Below, one piece after another: positions 48,301 through 58,590 of a stretch of 64,000 bases of DNA. How positions within the stretch are numbered: position 1 is the stretch's first letter; every line of letters starts with the position of its first letter. Made by a program: the position numbers and the translations under genes. A model generated the notes under the pieces. That model did not search any database. It was not told the DNA's origin and saw nothing but the letters and a program-made list of their open reading frames with translations. Source of the stretch: Streptococcus plurextorum DSM 22810 (GTDB lineage Bacteria; Bacillota; Bacilli; Lactobacillales; Streptococcaceae); assembly GCF_000423745.1 (NCBI RefSeq), contig NZ_AUIO01000008.1, forward strand, positions 1 to 64,000, given 5' to 3'.

Positions 48301-48651
48301 ACCAGTAATACGGACATATTTCCCAATCAGACTAGGGTTGTCAACGATATTGAAACTTGAGCGAATAGCTCCTGACGGCAGCTGGACAGGGATGGTGTCC
48401 TTAGCAGCGGCAGTTGGTGTTGCTCCGAGAGCTAGGTTAGTATTAACCGTTGCGTAGGCAGATCCAGATGTGTTAAGCGATCCGGTGATATAGCCTTCTA
48501 CAGTCACTTCGGCCTTGGTCGGAGTTGCGATGATGCTATAATCAGGAACACTGATGGCGTGAACGAGATGTCCTGAGTTGGCGGATAAGAGAGCTAAGGT
48601 AGCTAAGACCGTAATGCTCTTGCGAATAATCTTCGAATAAGATGTTTTCAC
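45367..48651 (-). CDS. Cell-wall-anchored extracellular nuclease (SpnA/SsnA-like)
   Basis: 1094 residues from a GTG at 48651, which has AAAGGAG 8 bp upstream; the frame is open to 48774 but that part overlaps the promoter (-10 at 48704-48709). Signal peptide (about 1-33), OB-fold-type repeats up to about 600, then an endonuclease/exonuclease/phosphatase domain (about 630-930) with IASYNIENF, IIGLVEVQD, ANHLNSKRGD, MLGDFNDYEF and ASDHDPLL, covering the catalytic Glu, Asp, Asn and His. A Ser/Thr-rich stretch leads to LPKTG and a membrane anchor with RPKKR. Members in S. pyogenes and S. suis degrade DNA of neutrophil traps; the same role is likely here. Confidence 0.9.
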   Translation of the reverse strand: MKTSYSKIIRKSITVLATLALLSANSGHLVHAISVPDYSIIATPTKAEVTVEGYITGSLNTSGSAYATVNTNLALGATPTAAAKDTIPVQLPSGAIRSSFNIVDNPSLIGKYVRITGTSESYFGRIGIKSTKEITVIDTTTETTSTTSTTSSETTAVTPPIITTPTNTTAIATVRQGQVGSSYTVYGKIISAVSGWGGNGFYIQDDSGAGLYVYPGSNNPLGYKIGDVVQLTGTLSTYNNELQLATITNHQLLNTPVATGTTETTIPTIASAPSATLVKLNNLTAGTINSDHFNNSTFTATDSDGNTISVKLDSRTGFKTADLLTIIDKGDVINLTGILAGTTATPQIRPFDLSHFEVVTKAKPDSGVSETLTVSQIQGENHKSPYENRKVTTKDVVVTYIAANNNFYVQDLTADGNPNTSDGINIYSGQLGTSVAVGDVLTITGTVEERIGRGYDERFTTDLATTQIVASQIDKTDTADVPAPVLLGTDRVFPSNIIDNDGFATFDPSEDAIDFWESLEGMVVAIDDAKVIGPMKNKEIYVLSGNSTTPTNNVGGVSLRPDGNNTDIIPIQLKSGSGTYKSGDYFTGRIYGPVTYSYTNYKVYVDDKTLPTFTDGGITPEKTSLVKSPDKLSIASYNIENFSANTSSTSDAKVQRIAQSFVNDLNSPDIIGLVEVQDNDGATDSGNTDATQSANRLIQAIAAAGGPTYTYIDIAPENNQDGGAAGGNIRLGYLYNPDRVSLSNKPKGSATDAVSWTADGLSHSVGRINPTNPAWQSVRKTLAAEFVFNGEKVVVLANHLNSKRGDYGLYGSIQPVTFGSESKRHALAQIIADFTAQNPDANIVMLGDFNDYEFTKTIQILETGGMTNLVSRHDAADRFSYFYNGNNQSLDNMLVSNNLLNSYEFDMVHVNSAFMEQHGRASDHDPLLLQLSLAAAPEQSSSETSSESSQTRSQVTNPETSSSETSASETSSTATTETTTEAGNTTTTESSSASTEASETSSATTTASTETTPSSSTTSPSTSTSTSSKQALENGSTSQSQQTISQTTTTSQTKKTSTKKGLPKTGDAETLVLIGLGSMIIVLTGLLAFRPKKR

Positions 48652-49076
48652 AGTAGTTACTCCTTTGTTTAGTCTAATGAAAAGTGTATGAAACAACACA
48701 TTCATTATAACAAAAAAAGAAACGGAAATGAACCGTTTTCTTGACAAAAAATGAGAAAAACAGTTAAAAACCAAATATTTAAACGAACAAATGAAACAGT
48801 TTCTGTAAAAATGTATGAGAATTTCCTGTTTACAAGCCTGTCAAAAATATGTTTCGGTATTTTCAGGAAAGTTTTCAGTTATTGCGCTATGGCATGAAAG
48901 CGATGATGTATGGGTGGGAAATGTGATGGCTATCATTAAATAAGGGAGGTTTTCCCATTTTCTTTGATGACATCAAGATATTGTCTATTTTTGCAATTAT
49001 GACTTTAATCGTTGCTATTCTCATGCGCTGGTTATATACTATAAGTGAGCTTACATTTAAACCAGAAAGGACGCTT
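48652..49076. promoter_or_regulatory. Divergent promoter region of nuclease and ABC genes
   Basis: 425 bp. Leftward: TATAAT (complement of 48704-48709) with TTCATT 17 bp upstream and a small AAACGG/CCGTTT dyad nearby. Rightward: TTGCTA (49012-49017), 17-bp spacer, TATACT (49035-49040). Between them only A/T-rich sequence and very short frames (5-12 codons) without support. Confidence 0.6.
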
Positions 49077-49778
49077 ATGGCATATATAGAGGTAAAACAC
49101 GCTTCAAAGCGTTATTTGGTTGGGGAAACCATCATTTCGGCAAATGAAGATGTCAATTTTGAGATTGAAAAAGGTGAGTTGGTGATTATTTTAGGCTCAT
49201 CTGGTGCAGGGAAATCAACCTTGCTCAATATTCTAGGCGGTATGGATACCACTGATGAGGGGCAAGTTATCATTGATGGAGTTGATATTGCTAGCTTTTC
49301 TTCTCATCAAAGAACCAATTATCGTCGCGATGATGTTGGTTTTGTCTTTCAGTTTTACAATCTAGTTGCCAATTTGACGGCTAAGGAAAATGTGGAGCTG
49401 GCTGCTGAGATTGTCAAGGATGCTATGGATCCTGTTGCCATTTTGACCGAAGTTGGCTTAGGGCACAGGTTGGATAATTTTCCAGCGCAGCTATCTGGTG
49501 GTGAGCAGCAGCGGGTTTCTATTGCGCGTGCTGTGGCAAAAAAGCCGAAAATTCTGCTCTGCGATGAGCCTACAGGAGCCCTAGATTATGAGACGGGTAA
49601 ACAAGTACTACAAATATTGCAGCATTTGTCGCGTCATCAAGGAACGACCGTCATCATTGTTACTCATAATTCTGCCCTGGCTCCTATTGCAGATCGTGTC
49701 ATCCACATGCGGGATGCCACGGTCAAATCGGTCAAGATGAATGCTAATCCACAGGATATCGCTAGTCTAGAATATTAG
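49077..49778 (+). CDS. ABC ATP-binding protein paired with a giant FtsX permease
   Basis: 233 residues from the ATG at 49077 with GAAAGGA upstream; the open frame from 48981 overlaps the promoter and is not needed. Walker [11 protein letters not shown]-loop [11 protein letters not shown], signature [12 protein letters not shown], Walker [14 protein letters not shown]-loop VTHN. Typical of the SalX/LolD class. The permease gene begins 8 bp after its stop. Confidence 0.92.
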   Translation: MAYIEVKHASKRYLVGETIISANEDVNFEIEKGELVIILGSSGAGKSTLLNILGGMDTTDEGQVIIDGVDIASFSSHQRTNYRRDDVGFVFQFYNLVANLTAKENVELAAEIVKDAMDPVAILTEVGLGHRLDNFPAQLSGGEQQRVSIARAVAKKPKILLCDEPTGALDYETGKQVLQILQHLSRHQGTTVIIVTHNSALAPIADRVIHMRDATVKSVKMNANPQDIASLEY

Positions 49779-49786
49779 GAGGTGCC

Positions 49787-52700
49787 ATGAGACGTATTTA
49801 TCGAAAAGATATCTTACAAGCCTTTAGCAAGTCAAAGGGGAGGTTGTTTTCTATCTTTTCGCTGATGGCTATTGGGGCGATGGCTCTGATAGGGTTAAAA
49901 GTGACAACCCCAAACATGCAAAGAACAGCGCAGCAATTCATTGATGAGACAAATATGATGGATCTGGCTGTTATGTCTGATTATGGGTTGAGCAAGGAGG
50001 ACGTCACAGAACTTTCAGAGATAGAAGGAGCGACTGTTGAATTTTCCTACCTGACGGATGTGACTATTTCTGGTAAACAAGATGCTGTTCGTCTTTTCTC
50101 TATATCTGAGCAGGTTTCCAAAGCCCGACTCTTATCTGGCGCAATGCCTACAGCGTCAAATCAGATTGTCCTTTCTGAGAATCTCAAGGCATCTTATCAG
50201 ATAGGGGATCGCATTTCCTTTGCGCAAAACGAAAAGGGTATCCTGAGAACGACAGATTTCACAGTCACAGGGTTCGCTTCATCTGCGGAGATTTGGGATA
50301 ATGATAGCATGGGCCAATCCAGTGCAGGTACAGGAGAATTGTCTGCCTACGCTTTTGCCTTAGATAAAGCCTTTGATTCCCCTGTTTACATGATTGCTCG
50401 CATTTCCTACCATGATTTGGAGAATAAAGCCTATTATCAAAAGGACTATGATAAGTTGCTAGATCAGCATCAGTCTGATTTAGAGTCGCTTTTGCAGGAT
50501 AATGGTAGCGAGCGCTTAAAAGTGATTAAAACAGACGGCCAAAGGGCTATTGACAAAGGTTATCAGGACATTGCTGATTCAGAGAAACCATTAGCTGACG
50601 CAGCGAAAGCTATTTCTGATGGCGAAAAAGCCTTGGCAGATGGTCAACATCAATTGGTCCTGGCTAATCAGCAGCTTATAGAGGGGCAGTCTCAGCTTTT
50701 AGCTAACCAAGAGGAACTCAGTCTAGCTCGTCAACAACTAGAGGCTTCAGCAGAACAATTAACAGTTGCGAAAAGTCAATTAGATACCGCAAAAGCAGAG
50801 TTAGATGGCAAACGCATAGAGCTTGAAGCTGCTAATCAGGCCTTGAATGAAGCAAGAGCAGGATTGGACAGTGCTCAAGCAGACTTGATCCAAAGAGGTC
50901 AGGAGCTAAGTGAGGGATGGCTTCAGTTAGAAGAAGCTAAAAGTGACTTACATTTTCAGCGTGAGGCTCTTTTGGCGGCAGGTCAGGAACTTGAGAATTT
51001 TCCAGATCTTATCGCTACTCAATCCCTATTAACAGCTAAAGAAAGTGAGCTAAATGAAGCACAGAGACATTATGAGCTTGGTTTACAAAACTACCAAGTG
51101 GGTCAAGAAACTTATTTAAGCAATTTGGCAGCTTATGAGTCTGGTCTTGCACAATACACATCTGGTCAATCTCTCTATAATCAAAACCTTGCTCAATACG
51201 AATCGGGTCAGGCAAGCTATCAAGCTGGGATGGAGCAATATCAGAGTGGCCTTTCTCAGTATCAGTCAGCCCTATCTCGTCTAGCTACTTGGCAAGCAGC
51301 ACTAGCGGCTAACCAAGAGACATTCACTCAAGAACAACAGAGACTTGAGCAGGCAAAGCAAGACTACACGAATCAAAAAACTCAGGCTGAGGCAGAAATA
51401 GTCAAAGCTAAAGAAGACTTGTCGAAGGCTCAGAAAGACCTGGATAAGCTGACTGTACCAAACTATACCAGCTATACTCGGGCAACACTACCTGGTAGCG
51501 AAGGCTACAATACTTACACAACTGGTGCTCAATCGGTATCGGCAGTTGGGGATATCTTTCCAGTCGTTCTTTATTTGGTGGCAGCCTTGGTCACCTTGAC
51601 CACTATGACACGCTATGTGGATGAAGAACGTACTAATGCAGGAATTTTCAAAGCCCTGGGCTATAGCAATCATCACATTATTGCCAAATTTGTCATCTAC
51701 GGTTTGGTGGCTAGTTTATTAGGGACAGTCGTTGGTATTTTAGCAGGTAACAGTGTCTTGTCTCCAATCATTGGAAATATCCTAACTAAAGGGACGGTAA
51801 TTGGAGCAGCTCACTCGTACTTCTATCCAGAATGGTTATGGCTTGCTATAGGTTTGGCTGTAGTTTCAGCAGTTTTACCAGCCTATATGGTAGCCAAACG
51901 AGAGCTAACACAGGAAGCAGCTTACTTACTTCAAGCTAAACCGCCTGTGGCGGGTTCTAAGATTTTTCTGGAGAGAGTGCCTTTTATATGGAGACGCCTT
52001 AGTTTTACCCAAAAGGTTACAGCTCGCAATATTTTTCGCTATAAGCAACGCATGCTCATGACGATCTTTGGTGTGGCAGGTTCTGTAGCCTTGCTCTTTA
52101 CTGGTCTTGGGATTCAGTCCTCTATTTCTGGTGTTGCAGACACTCAGTTTGGTGACATCATTCGTTACGATATGATTGTGGTTGGCGAGGAATTAGAGGC
52201 GCAGCTACTAACATCGGCTGACATCAAGGATTCTCTAGCTGTTACCTATCAACTTTTGACAGAGCAGGTAGCAGATAAGGATGTCTCGATTAACCTTCTA
52301 ATCAGCAATAGTCAGCTATTTATGGACTACCTGTCATTACGTGATCCAGCCACAGGAACTCCCTTACTTTTGGATAATAGCGGAGCTATTATTAGTGAAA
52401 AGTTAGCCCAACTATATGGTATCAGGACAGGTGATCGGGTTAAGTTGCTGTTGGATAATCGAGTCGTTTCCATCACCGTATCAGGCATCGCTGAAATGTA
52501 TGCCGGTCATTACCTGTATATGACAGCAGATTACTATGAAGAGTTGCTTGGCAAAAGTGCTTCTCAGAATGCTTATCTGGTCAAATTAAACAGTGACTCT
52601 GATGACCAGGTTAAGACTCTAGCTGCAAATCTTCTATCAAAGGATAAGGTGATAGCCGTGGTTCAAAATACCGCTCTGGCCAATACCATTCACACAGTGG

Positions 52701-53110
52701 CAAATTCTCTGCAATCGGTTATGGTCATCCTAATCGTTCTTTCCATTTTATTAGCACTGGTCATTCTTTATAATTTAACCAATATCAATGTCGCTGAGCG
52801 GATTCGTGAGCTCTCTACCATTAAGGTACTAGGGTTTCACAACAATGAGGTCACCATGTATATTTACCGTGAGACGATTAGTTTGTCTCTGATTGGCATT
52901 GTGACAGGTCTAGTTGGTGGTCGCTTGCTGCATCGTCTGATTCTTGGGATGATTGGCTCTAGTCAAATCATGTTTAAGCCAAGTGTTGCTTTATATGTGT
53001 ATCTGGTACCGATTTTCGCCATAACTGGTATCTTAGCCCTGCTAGGAATCTATGTCAGTCGTACCCTCAGAAAAGTGGATATGTTAGAGGCCTTAAAGAG
53101 TGTTGAATAG
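49787..53110 (+). CDS. Large FtsX-type ABC permease with long extracellular coiled coil
   Basis: 1107 residues. N-terminal span (about 18-38), an extracellular domain, a coiled-coil stretch (about 265-560) first rich in Gln/Leu/Ala heptads and then in Tyr-x-x-Gly heptads (YESGLAQYTSGQSLY, YQSGLSQYQSAL), three spans (about 588-720), a second domain pair with a span near 760-785, and three C-terminal spans (about 980-1095). Two FtsX modules are thus fused in one chain. With the ATPase before it, a mechanotransmission or export machine for envelope components is likely. GAGG precedes the ATG. Confidence 0.85.
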   Translation: MRRIYRKDILQAFSKSKGRLFSIFSLMAIGAMALIGLKVTTPNMQRTAQQFIDETNMMDLAVMSDYGLSKEDVTELSEIEGATVEFSYLTDVTISGKQDAVRLFSISEQVSKARLLSGAMPTASNQIVLSENLKASYQIGDRISFAQNEKGILRTTDFTVTGFASSAEIWDNDSMGQSSAGTGELSAYAFALDKAFDSPVYMIARISYHDLENKAYYQKDYDKLLDQHQSDLESLLQDNGSERLKVIKTDGQRAIDKGYQDIADSEKPLADAAKAISDGEKALADGQHQLVLANQQLIEGQSQLLANQEELSLARQQLEASAEQLTVAKSQLDTAKAELDGKRIELEAANQALNEARAGLDSAQADLIQRGQELSEGWLQLEEAKSDLHFQREALLAAGQELENFPDLIATQSLLTAKESELNEAQRHYELGLQNYQVGQETYLSNLAAYESGLAQYTSGQSLYNQNLAQYESGQASYQAGMEQYQSGLSQYQSALSRLATWQAALAANQETFTQEQQRLEQAKQDYTNQKTQAEAEIVKAKEDLSKAQKDLDKLTVPNYTSYTRATLPGSEGYNTYTTGAQSVSAVGDIFPVVLYLVAALVTLTTMTRYVDEERTNAGIFKALGYSNHHIIAKFVIYGLVASLLGTVVGILAGNSVLSPIIGNILTKGTVIGAAHSYFYPEWLWLAIGLAVVSAVLPAYMVAKRELTQEAAYLLQAKPPVAGSKIFLERVPFIWRRLSFTQKVTARNIFRYKQRMLMTIFGVAGSVALLFTGLGIQSSISGVADTQFGDIIRYDMIVVGEELEAQLLTSADIKDSLAVTYQLLTEQVADKDVSINLLISNSQLFMDYLSLRDPATGTPLLLDNSGAIISEKLAQLYGIRTGDRVKLLLDNRVVSITVSGIAEMYAGHYLYMTADYYEELLGKSASQNAYLVKLNSDSDDQVKTLAANLLSKDKVIAVVQNTALANTIHTVANSLQSVMVILIVLSILLALVILYNLTNINVAERIRELSTIKVLGFHNNEVTMYIYRETISLSLIGIVTGLVGGRLLHRLILGMIGSSQIMFKPSVALYVYLVPIFAITGILALLGIYVSRTLRKVDMLEALKSVE

Positions 53111-53169
53111 TAGAGGACTAGTAGATAAGTGACTAGCCTCGTCATAGCAATATGAGAAAATGATTCTAA

Positions 53170-53205
53170 AAATGACTTGTCAAAAGATTTTGACAAGTCA
53201 TTTTG
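53170..53205 (+). terminator. Terminator of the large permease operon
   Basis: AATGACTTGTCAAAA and TTTTGACAAGTCATT form a 15-bp stem with a short GAT turn, then TTGCTTTT. Confidence 0.88.
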
Positions 53206-53258
53206 CTTTTAGGGCTTTTCTTCAATTTGGATACTGGACAAAAAGTCTTAAAAGTAAA

Positions 53259-53304
53259 AAATAGCTTAGAATGACGTCATCAGAAACGTTGATTCTAAGC
53301 TATC
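53259..53304 (-). terminator. Terminator of argS
   Basis: Stem TAGCTTAGAAT with ATTCTAAGCTA plus inner GACG/CGTT pairs, followed on the minus strand by TTTTTTACTTTT. Confidence 0.8.
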
Positions 53305-53364
53305 TTTAATTACTCAAAATTAAATCGCAGTGAGAACATTTTAGTGTTTGTCAGCCTTTATTGA

Positions 53365-55056
53365 TTACATCTCATCAGGTGCTTCGACACCGAGTAGTCG
53401 TAAGGCTTCTTTTAGGACAGTTGCTGTCGCGTAAGATAGGGCTAAGCGACTGTCACGCTCAGGACTTTCGTCAAGAATGCGCGTGTGAGCATAATACTTA
53501 TTGAAGGCTTGTGCTAGATTGATAGCAAATTTGGCAATGATGGAAGGTTCAAAGTTATCGGATGCACGATTGATGGCATTTGGAAATTCTTGAATCAGTT
53601 TGATGATTTCCCAACTTTCTGCATCGCTCAAACTGTAAGTAGCATTAGCATCTGCCACAAAATTTGCCTTACGTAAAATAGACTGAATACGCGCGTGAGC
53701 GTATTGGACGTAAGGACCAGTTTCACCTTCAAAGGAGACCATGGCTTCAAGGTCAAAATCATAACCGTTCATGCGGTCTGTCTTGAGGTCGTAGAACTTG
53801 ATAGCACCGACACCCACGGCATGTGCCACGGCCTCTTTATGAGGCAGATTTGGATTTTTAGCTTCAATCTGGGCTAGCGCACGGCTGACAGCTTCTGCAA
53901 CTGTTGGCTCAAGTAGGATGACATTTCCTTTACGAGTTGATAGTTTTTTCCCTTCTTTTGTCACAAGACCAAAAGCCACGTGATGCATGTCATCTGACCA
54001 GTCATATCCCATTTCTTTAAGGACTGCTTTGAGCTGCTTAAAGTGAGCGCTCTGCTCATTTCCCACCACATAAATAGACTTGGCAAAGTCGTAGTGACGT
54101 TTGCGGTAAAGGGCAGCGGCTAGGTCACGAGTGATGTAGAGTGTTGCACCGTCTGATTTTTTGATTAAAGCAGGGTGCTCAATGCCGTATGATTCAAGGT
54201 TGACCACTTGGGCTCCTTGAGATTCTTGGAGTAGGCCTTTTTCAGTCAACAACTCAACAATTTCGTCCATTTTGTCGTTATAGAAGGCCTCGCCGTTGTA
54301 GCTGTCAAAGCTCACATCAAGTTCGTCATAAAGGCGGTTGAACTCAACCAAGCTCTCATCTCGGAACCATTGCCAGAGGGCAGTTGCTTCAGCGTCTCCA
54401 GCTTCGAGTTTTCGGAACCATTCGCGGGCTTCTTCGTCAACGGTAGGGTCATTTTCAGCTTCTTCGTTGATACGAACATAGAGTTTTAACAACTCAGAGA
54501 TAGGGTTTGCCTCAACAGCTGCCTTATCGCCCCACTTTTTATAGGCAACAATCAACATTCCAAATTGTTTTCCCCAGTCGCCCAAGTGGTTGATACGAAC
54601 AGGTTTATAACCTTGTTTTTCGACAATATTAGCCAAGGCATCTGCAATCACTGTTGATCTTAAATGACCGATAGAAAATGGCTTTGCGATGTTTGGGCTA
54701 GACATGTCAAATGCGATATGGCGCCCTTCTCCAATGGTTTGGTCTGCGTAATGGCTACCAGAAGCAATCACCTGAGATAAGACCTGAGCAGAAATCTGCG
54801 CCTTATCAAGGAAGAAATTGATGTAAGGACCAACAGCTTCCACTTTTTCAAAGTTGGAGGTATCAATCTTAGCAACAATTTCACTAGCAATCACATTTGG
54901 TGCTTTGCGCCAGCTTTTTGCCAAAGAAAAGACAGGGAAAGCCAGATCTCCCATGCTGGCATTTTTAGGTTTTTCTAATAAGTTTAAAATCGTTTCGAGC
55001 TCTAGTTCCGGTACAGCTTTTAGAATCTCGGCTGCAATTAGTGATTTTGTATCCAT
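53365..55056 (-). CDS. argS: Arginyl-tRNA synthetase
   Basis: 563 residues, class I synthetase: N-terminal add-1 domain (1-110), HIGH-type motif in [16 protein letters not shown], catalytic core with KMSK counterpart around [12 protein letters not shown], and a DALR anticodon-binding domain (about 440-563, EFSFN... [11 protein letters not shown]... in type). Charges tRNA-Arg. Divergent from argR, which starts 167 bp away. ATG at 55056 preceded by AAGGGGA. Confidence 0.97.
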   Translation of the reverse strand: MDTKSLIAAEILKAVPELELETILNLLEKPKNASMGDLAFPVFSLAKSWRKAPNVIASEIVAKIDTSNFEKVEAVGPYINFFLDKAQISAQVLSQVIASGSHYADQTIGEGRHIAFDMSSPNIAKPFSIGHLRSTVIADALANIVEKQGYKPVRINHLGDWGKQFGMLIVAYKKWGDKAAVEANPISELLKLYVRINEEAENDPTVDEEAREWFRKLEAGDAEATALWQWFRDESLVEFNRLYDELDVSFDSYNGEAFYNDKMDEIVELLTEKGLLQESQGAQVVNLESYGIEHPALIKKSDGATLYITRDLAAALYRKRHYDFAKSIYVVGNEQSAHFKQLKAVLKEMGYDWSDDMHHVAFGLVTKEGKKLSTRKGNVILLEPTVAEAVSRALAQIEAKNPNLPHKEAVAHAVGVGAIKFYDLKTDRMNGYDFDLEAMVSFEGETGPYVQYAHARIQSILRKANFVADANATYSLSDAESWEIIKLIQEFPNAINRASDNFEPSIIAKFAINLAQAFNKYYAHTRILDESPERDSRLALSYATATVLKEALRLLGVEAPDEM

Positions 55057-55155
55057 AGTGTCCCCTTGAAATTTTGTCGTTCCCTATATTTTACCACAAA
55101 TGGGACAGGAATGCAGAAAAGATTATTTGATGCAAATACTTCTGAAATGCCTATT

Positions 55156-55190
55156 CTAGATTTGTATATTTTTTAAAAATCTAGTATAAT
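55156..55190 (+). promoter_or_regulatory. argR promoter with overlapping dyad
   Basis: TTGTAT (55162-55167), 17-bp spacer, TATAAT (55185-55190). A dyad CTAGATTT-N13-AAATCTAG (55156-55184) covers the whole spacer and -35, consistent with ArgR autoregulation. Confidence 0.7.
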
Positions 55191-55223
55191 TTCAAGGGAT
55201 TAAACTATTAGAAAGCGATTATT

Positions 55224-55658
55224 ATGAACAAGGTAGACCGTCACAAACTCATCAAAGAAATCATTCAAAAAGGCCATGTTGGTACCCAAGAGGAGATTAA
55301 ACAAAACCTCCAAAAGCAAGGAATTTCGGTGACTCAAGCGACCTTATCTCGTGATTTGCGTGAACTGGGCCTATTAAAACTACGTGATGAACGTGGCAAA
55401 CTCTACTATAGCTTGGCAGAAGCTGTTGTGTCTCAATTTAGCCAGGTTGCTCGAACTTATATTCGTCGTGTAGCGCGTGCAGGCTTTATGTTGGTATTGC
55501 ATACAGAGCTTGGTGAGGCGGATGTTTTGGCTAATATTATCGACAAAGATGCCACTGACAATATTTTAGGAACTGTTGCGGGTGCCGATACCCTTCTTGT
55601 TATTTGCAAGGATGAAGCAATCGCAAGTGAATACGAAAAAGACCTACTGGCCAAGTAA
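55224..55658 (+). CDS. argR: Arginine repressor ArgR/AhrC
   Basis: 144 residues: N-terminal winged helix (about 1-70, [18 protein letters not shown]) and C-terminal oligomerization/arginine-binding domain (about 80-144, with the conserved [15 protein letters not shown]-type loop, here [15 protein letters not shown]). Binds ARG boxes as a hexamer with L-arginine. Followed 10 bp later by mutS, probably the same transcript. Confidence 0.93.
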   Translation: MNKVDRHKLIKEIIQKGHVGTQEEIKQNLQKQGISVTQATLSRDLRELGLLKLRDERGKLYYSLAEAVVSQFSQVARTYIRRVARAGFMLVLHTELGEADVLANIIDKDATDNILGTVAGADTLLVICKDEAIASEYEKDLLAK

Positions 55659-55668
55659 GGAGGCGAAG

Positions 55669-58209
55669 ATGGCAGCTGAAAAAATTTCGCCAGGCATGCA
55701 ACAGTATTTGGATATTAAAGCAGAATATCCAGATGCTTTTTTGCTTTTCCGGATGGGTGATTTCTACGAACTTTTTTATGAAGATGCGGTGAAAGCAGCA
55801 CAGATTTTGGAGATTGGACTTACCAGTCGTAATAAAAATGCAGAAAATCCGATTCCTATGGCAGGTGTCCCCCATCATTCTGCTCAGGCTTACATTGATG
55901 TGCTAGTAGAATTGGGTTATAAGGTGGCTATTGCTGAGCAGATGGAAGACCCTAAAATGGCTGTGGGAGTGGTTAAGCGAGCAGTTGTTCAGGTCATTAC
56001 CCCTGGAACAGCCGTTGATAGTAGTAAACCTGATAATAGTAGCAATTTCTTAGTGGCTATTGATCAGAAGGGAGAAGACTTTGCCTTATCCTATATGGAT
56101 GTGTCGACAGGTGAGTTTTTTGTGACTAAGTTAGTTGATTTCGCTGGTGTATGTAGCGAGATTCAGAACCTCAAGGCTAAGGAAGTGGTAGTGGGATTTG
56201 AGCTGTCGGAAGACCAACGAAAAATCCTGACGAAACAACTTAACCTACTTATCTCGGAGGAATTTGAGTGTCATAGCGATAATCATTTGCTTGATCAGAG
56301 CCTAACAGCTTTAGAACGTTCGGTTTCAGAAAAGTTACTGTCTTATGTCCATAAGACTCAGATGAGAGAGCTCAGCCATTTGCAAAAAGTCATGCCTTAT
56401 CAAGTGAAAGATTTTATGCAGATGACTTACGCTACCAAGTCTAGCTTGGACCTTATCGAAAATGCTCGCACTAGTAAAAAGCATGGCAGTCTTTACTGGT
56501 TACTTGATGAGACAAAGACGGCTATGGGCATGCGCCTTCTTAGAAATTGGATCGATAAGCCCTTGATTTCTCTTGAGAAAATAAGAGAGCGCCAAGAGAT
56601 TATTGCTTTGTTTTTGGATCATTTTATTGAGCGAAGTGATTTGGCTGAAGGGTTAAAAGGGGTCTATGATATTGAGCGTTTGGTCAGTCGCGTCTCTTTT
56701 GGAAAAGCGACTCCCAAAGATTTGCTTCAGCTAGGTCAGACCTTAGCCCAGGTTCCTTATATTAAGGCTCTTCTAGAAAGTTTTCAGTCAGCATCTCTTG
56801 ATCAGTTGGTTCAGCAAATTGATACCTTACCTGAACTAGAACATTTAATCAGCTCTGCTATTGACCCAGAAGCACAGGCGACAATCTCTGAAGGTGGCAT
56901 TATCAGGACTGGTTTTGATGAGACCTTGGATAAATATCGTCTGGTCATGAAAGAGGGAATGACCTGGATTGCGGAAATCGAGGCCAAAGAACGTGCTGCG
57001 ACAGGAATCAATGCGTTAAGGATTGATTATAATCGTAAAGATGGCTATTATTTCCATGTGACTAACTCCAATCTCTCGTTGGTCCCAGATTATTTTTTCC
57101 GAAAAGCAACTTTGAAGAATTCTGAACGTTTTGGAACGGCAGAGCTTGCGAAAATTGAGGGAGAAATGCTAGAGGCAAGGGAGCAATCTGCTTCGCTGGA
57201 ATATGATATTTTCATGCGCGTGCGGGCTCAAATCGAGCGTTACATTGATCGCTTGCAAGGTCTGGCCAAAGCTTTGGCAACTGTTGATGTTTTACAGAGC
57301 CTTGCACAGGTCGCTGAGACCAATCATTATGTCAGACCGACTTTTAACCAAGAGAGCAAGATTGCCATCACAAAAGGTAGACATGCCGTTGTCGAAAAGG
57401 TCATGGGGGCTCAGACCTACATCCCAAATAGTATTGCATTTGCGCCAGAGACTAAGATTCAGCTTATCACAGGGCCTAATATGTCGGGTAAATCGACTTA
57501 TATGAGACAGCTTGCCCTGACTGCTATCATGGCACAAATGGGGTCGTATGTTGCGGCAGATTCTGCTGATTTGCCTATTTTTGATGCCATCTACACTCGC
57601 ATCGGTGCAGCGGATGATTTGATTTCAGGGCAATCAACCTTTATGGTTGAGATGATGGAAGCTAACCAAGCCATACAGCGAGCCACATCCAACTCTCTTA
57701 TTCTATTTGATGAGTTGGGGCGTGGGACGGCCACTTATGATGGCATGGCGCTTGCTCAGTCCATTATTGAGCATATTCATGATAAGGTTGGGGCAAAGAC
57801 CATGTTTGCCACTCACTATCATGAGTTGACAGAGCTGTCAACAACCTTGACAAGTCTTGTCAACGTCCATGTGGCTACTTTGGAGAAAGATGGTGAAGTC
57901 ACTTTCCTGCATAAGATTGCTGAAGGTCCAGCCGATAAGTCCTACGGGATTCATGTGGCTAAGATTGCGGGGATGCCAGAGGCTTTATTGCAACGGGCAG
58001 ATCGTATTTTGCAGACGCTTGAAAACCAAGCTCCTACTGCACCAACTAACCCAGCTCAGTCAGTAGTGGCAGAACCGTCTGGTCAAATCGACCTCTTTGC
58101 AGACACCCCTTCTCACCCAGTCCTCGATGAACTGGCTAATCTTGACATCTACAACATGACCCCAATGGAAGTCATGATGGTAGTAGCAGAATTGAAGAAG
58201 AAACTATAA
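55669..58209 (+). CDS. mutS: DNA mismatch repair protein MutS
   Basis: 846 residues from the ATG at 55669 with AAGGAGG; the frame open to 55576 overlaps argR. Order: mismatch-binding domain with [14 protein letters not shown] (the Phe-x-Glu wedge), connector, core and clamp (about 260-580), ATPase with Walker [29 protein letters not shown] and [10 protein letters not shown]. Recognises mispairs and recruits MutL, whose gene lies 1.3 kb downstream with a LytTR pair in between. Confidence 0.97.
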   Translation: MAAEKISPGMQQYLDIKAEYPDAFLLFRMGDFYELFYEDAVKAAQILEIGLTSRNKNAENPIPMAGVPHHSAQAYIDVLVELGYKVAIAEQMEDPKMAVGVVKRAVVQVITPGTAVDSSKPDNSSNFLVAIDQKGEDFALSYMDVSTGEFFVTKLVDFAGVCSEIQNLKAKEVVVGFELSEDQRKILTKQLNLLISEEFECHSDNHLLDQSLTALERSVSEKLLSYVHKTQMRELSHLQKVMPYQVKDFMQMTYATKSSLDLIENARTSKKHGSLYWLLDETKTAMGMRLLRNWIDKPLISLEKIRERQEIIALFLDHFIERSDLAEGLKGVYDIERLVSRVSFGKATPKDLLQLGQTLAQVPYIKALLESFQSASLDQLVQQIDTLPELEHLISSAIDPEAQATISEGGIIRTGFDETLDKYRLVMKEGMTWIAEIEAKERAATGINALRIDYNRKDGYYFHVTNSNLSLVPDYFFRKATLKNSERFGTAELAKIEGEMLEAREQSASLEYDIFMRVRAQIERYIDRLQGLAKALATVDVLQSLAQVAETNHYVRPTFNQESKIAITKGRHAVVEKVMGAQTYIPNSIAFAPETKIQLITGPNMSGKSTYMRQLALTAIMAQMGSYVAADSADLPIFDAIYTRIGAADDLISGQSTFMVEMMEANQAIQRATSNSLILFDELGRGTATYDGMALAQSIIEHIHDKVGAKTMFATHYHELTELSTTLTSLVNVHVATLEKDGEVTFLHKIAEGPADKSYGIHVAKIAGMPEALLQRADRILQTLENQAPTAPTNPAQSVVAEPSGQIDLFADTPSHPVLDELANLDIYNMTPMEVMMVVAELKKKL

Positions 58210-58235
58210 TCATTTAGTTTGCTTTATTACTTCGG

Positions 58236-58439
58236 CGAGCGAGGAAACGTTGTTTCCTTATTTCCAACTTCAACCTCGCTCTTGCATTTTTAGGCTCAGG
58301 CTGAAATAGTTCCCCAAACTGTTTTGCTCCACTGGAGTGTTTGACCTCGATTTGCCGTACTCCAGTTATATCTGCGGTTGTTGACGCGAATTTTGTTCGC
58401 TTTATTTCCAACCTCCAACTATCTCCCAGACAGTTGGAG
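58236..58439. repeat. Structured intergenic element with four inverted repeats
   Basis: Four perfect stems in 204 bp: GAGCGAGG 58237-58244 with 58274-58281; ACTGGAGT 58331-58338 with 58359-58366; GCGAA 58386-58390 with 58396-58400; CTCCAACT 58413-58420 with 58432-58439. TTATTTCCAAC occurs twice (about 58258 and 58402). A 65-codon frame exists on the minus strand (58214-58411), but with no ribosome binding site it is probably not a gene. It looks like a dispersed repeat or structured RNA, not a normal leader. Confidence 0.55.
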
Positions 58440-58590
58440 CGAGTACTAAAAGCAGACTAAAAGACTATACAATGAAAGTCAGGACTCTTGTTCTGGCTTT
58501 TGCCGTTTAGTGCAGGAAATTGACCACATAGCCAAAAGCTCTTGAAAGCTCAGGAGAAAAGGTGTTTAATAGGGACAGAAAGGAGAAAAG

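Noticed and set aside
48981-49076. N-terminal membrane segment on the ABC ATPase
   Set aside because: Starts at a TTG without signal, overlaps the likely promoter, and ABC ATPases of this class begin at the MAYIEV position.
58214-58411. 65-codon minus-strand ORF after mutS
   Set aside because: No ribosome binding site, overlaps several palindromes, best explained as a repeat element.
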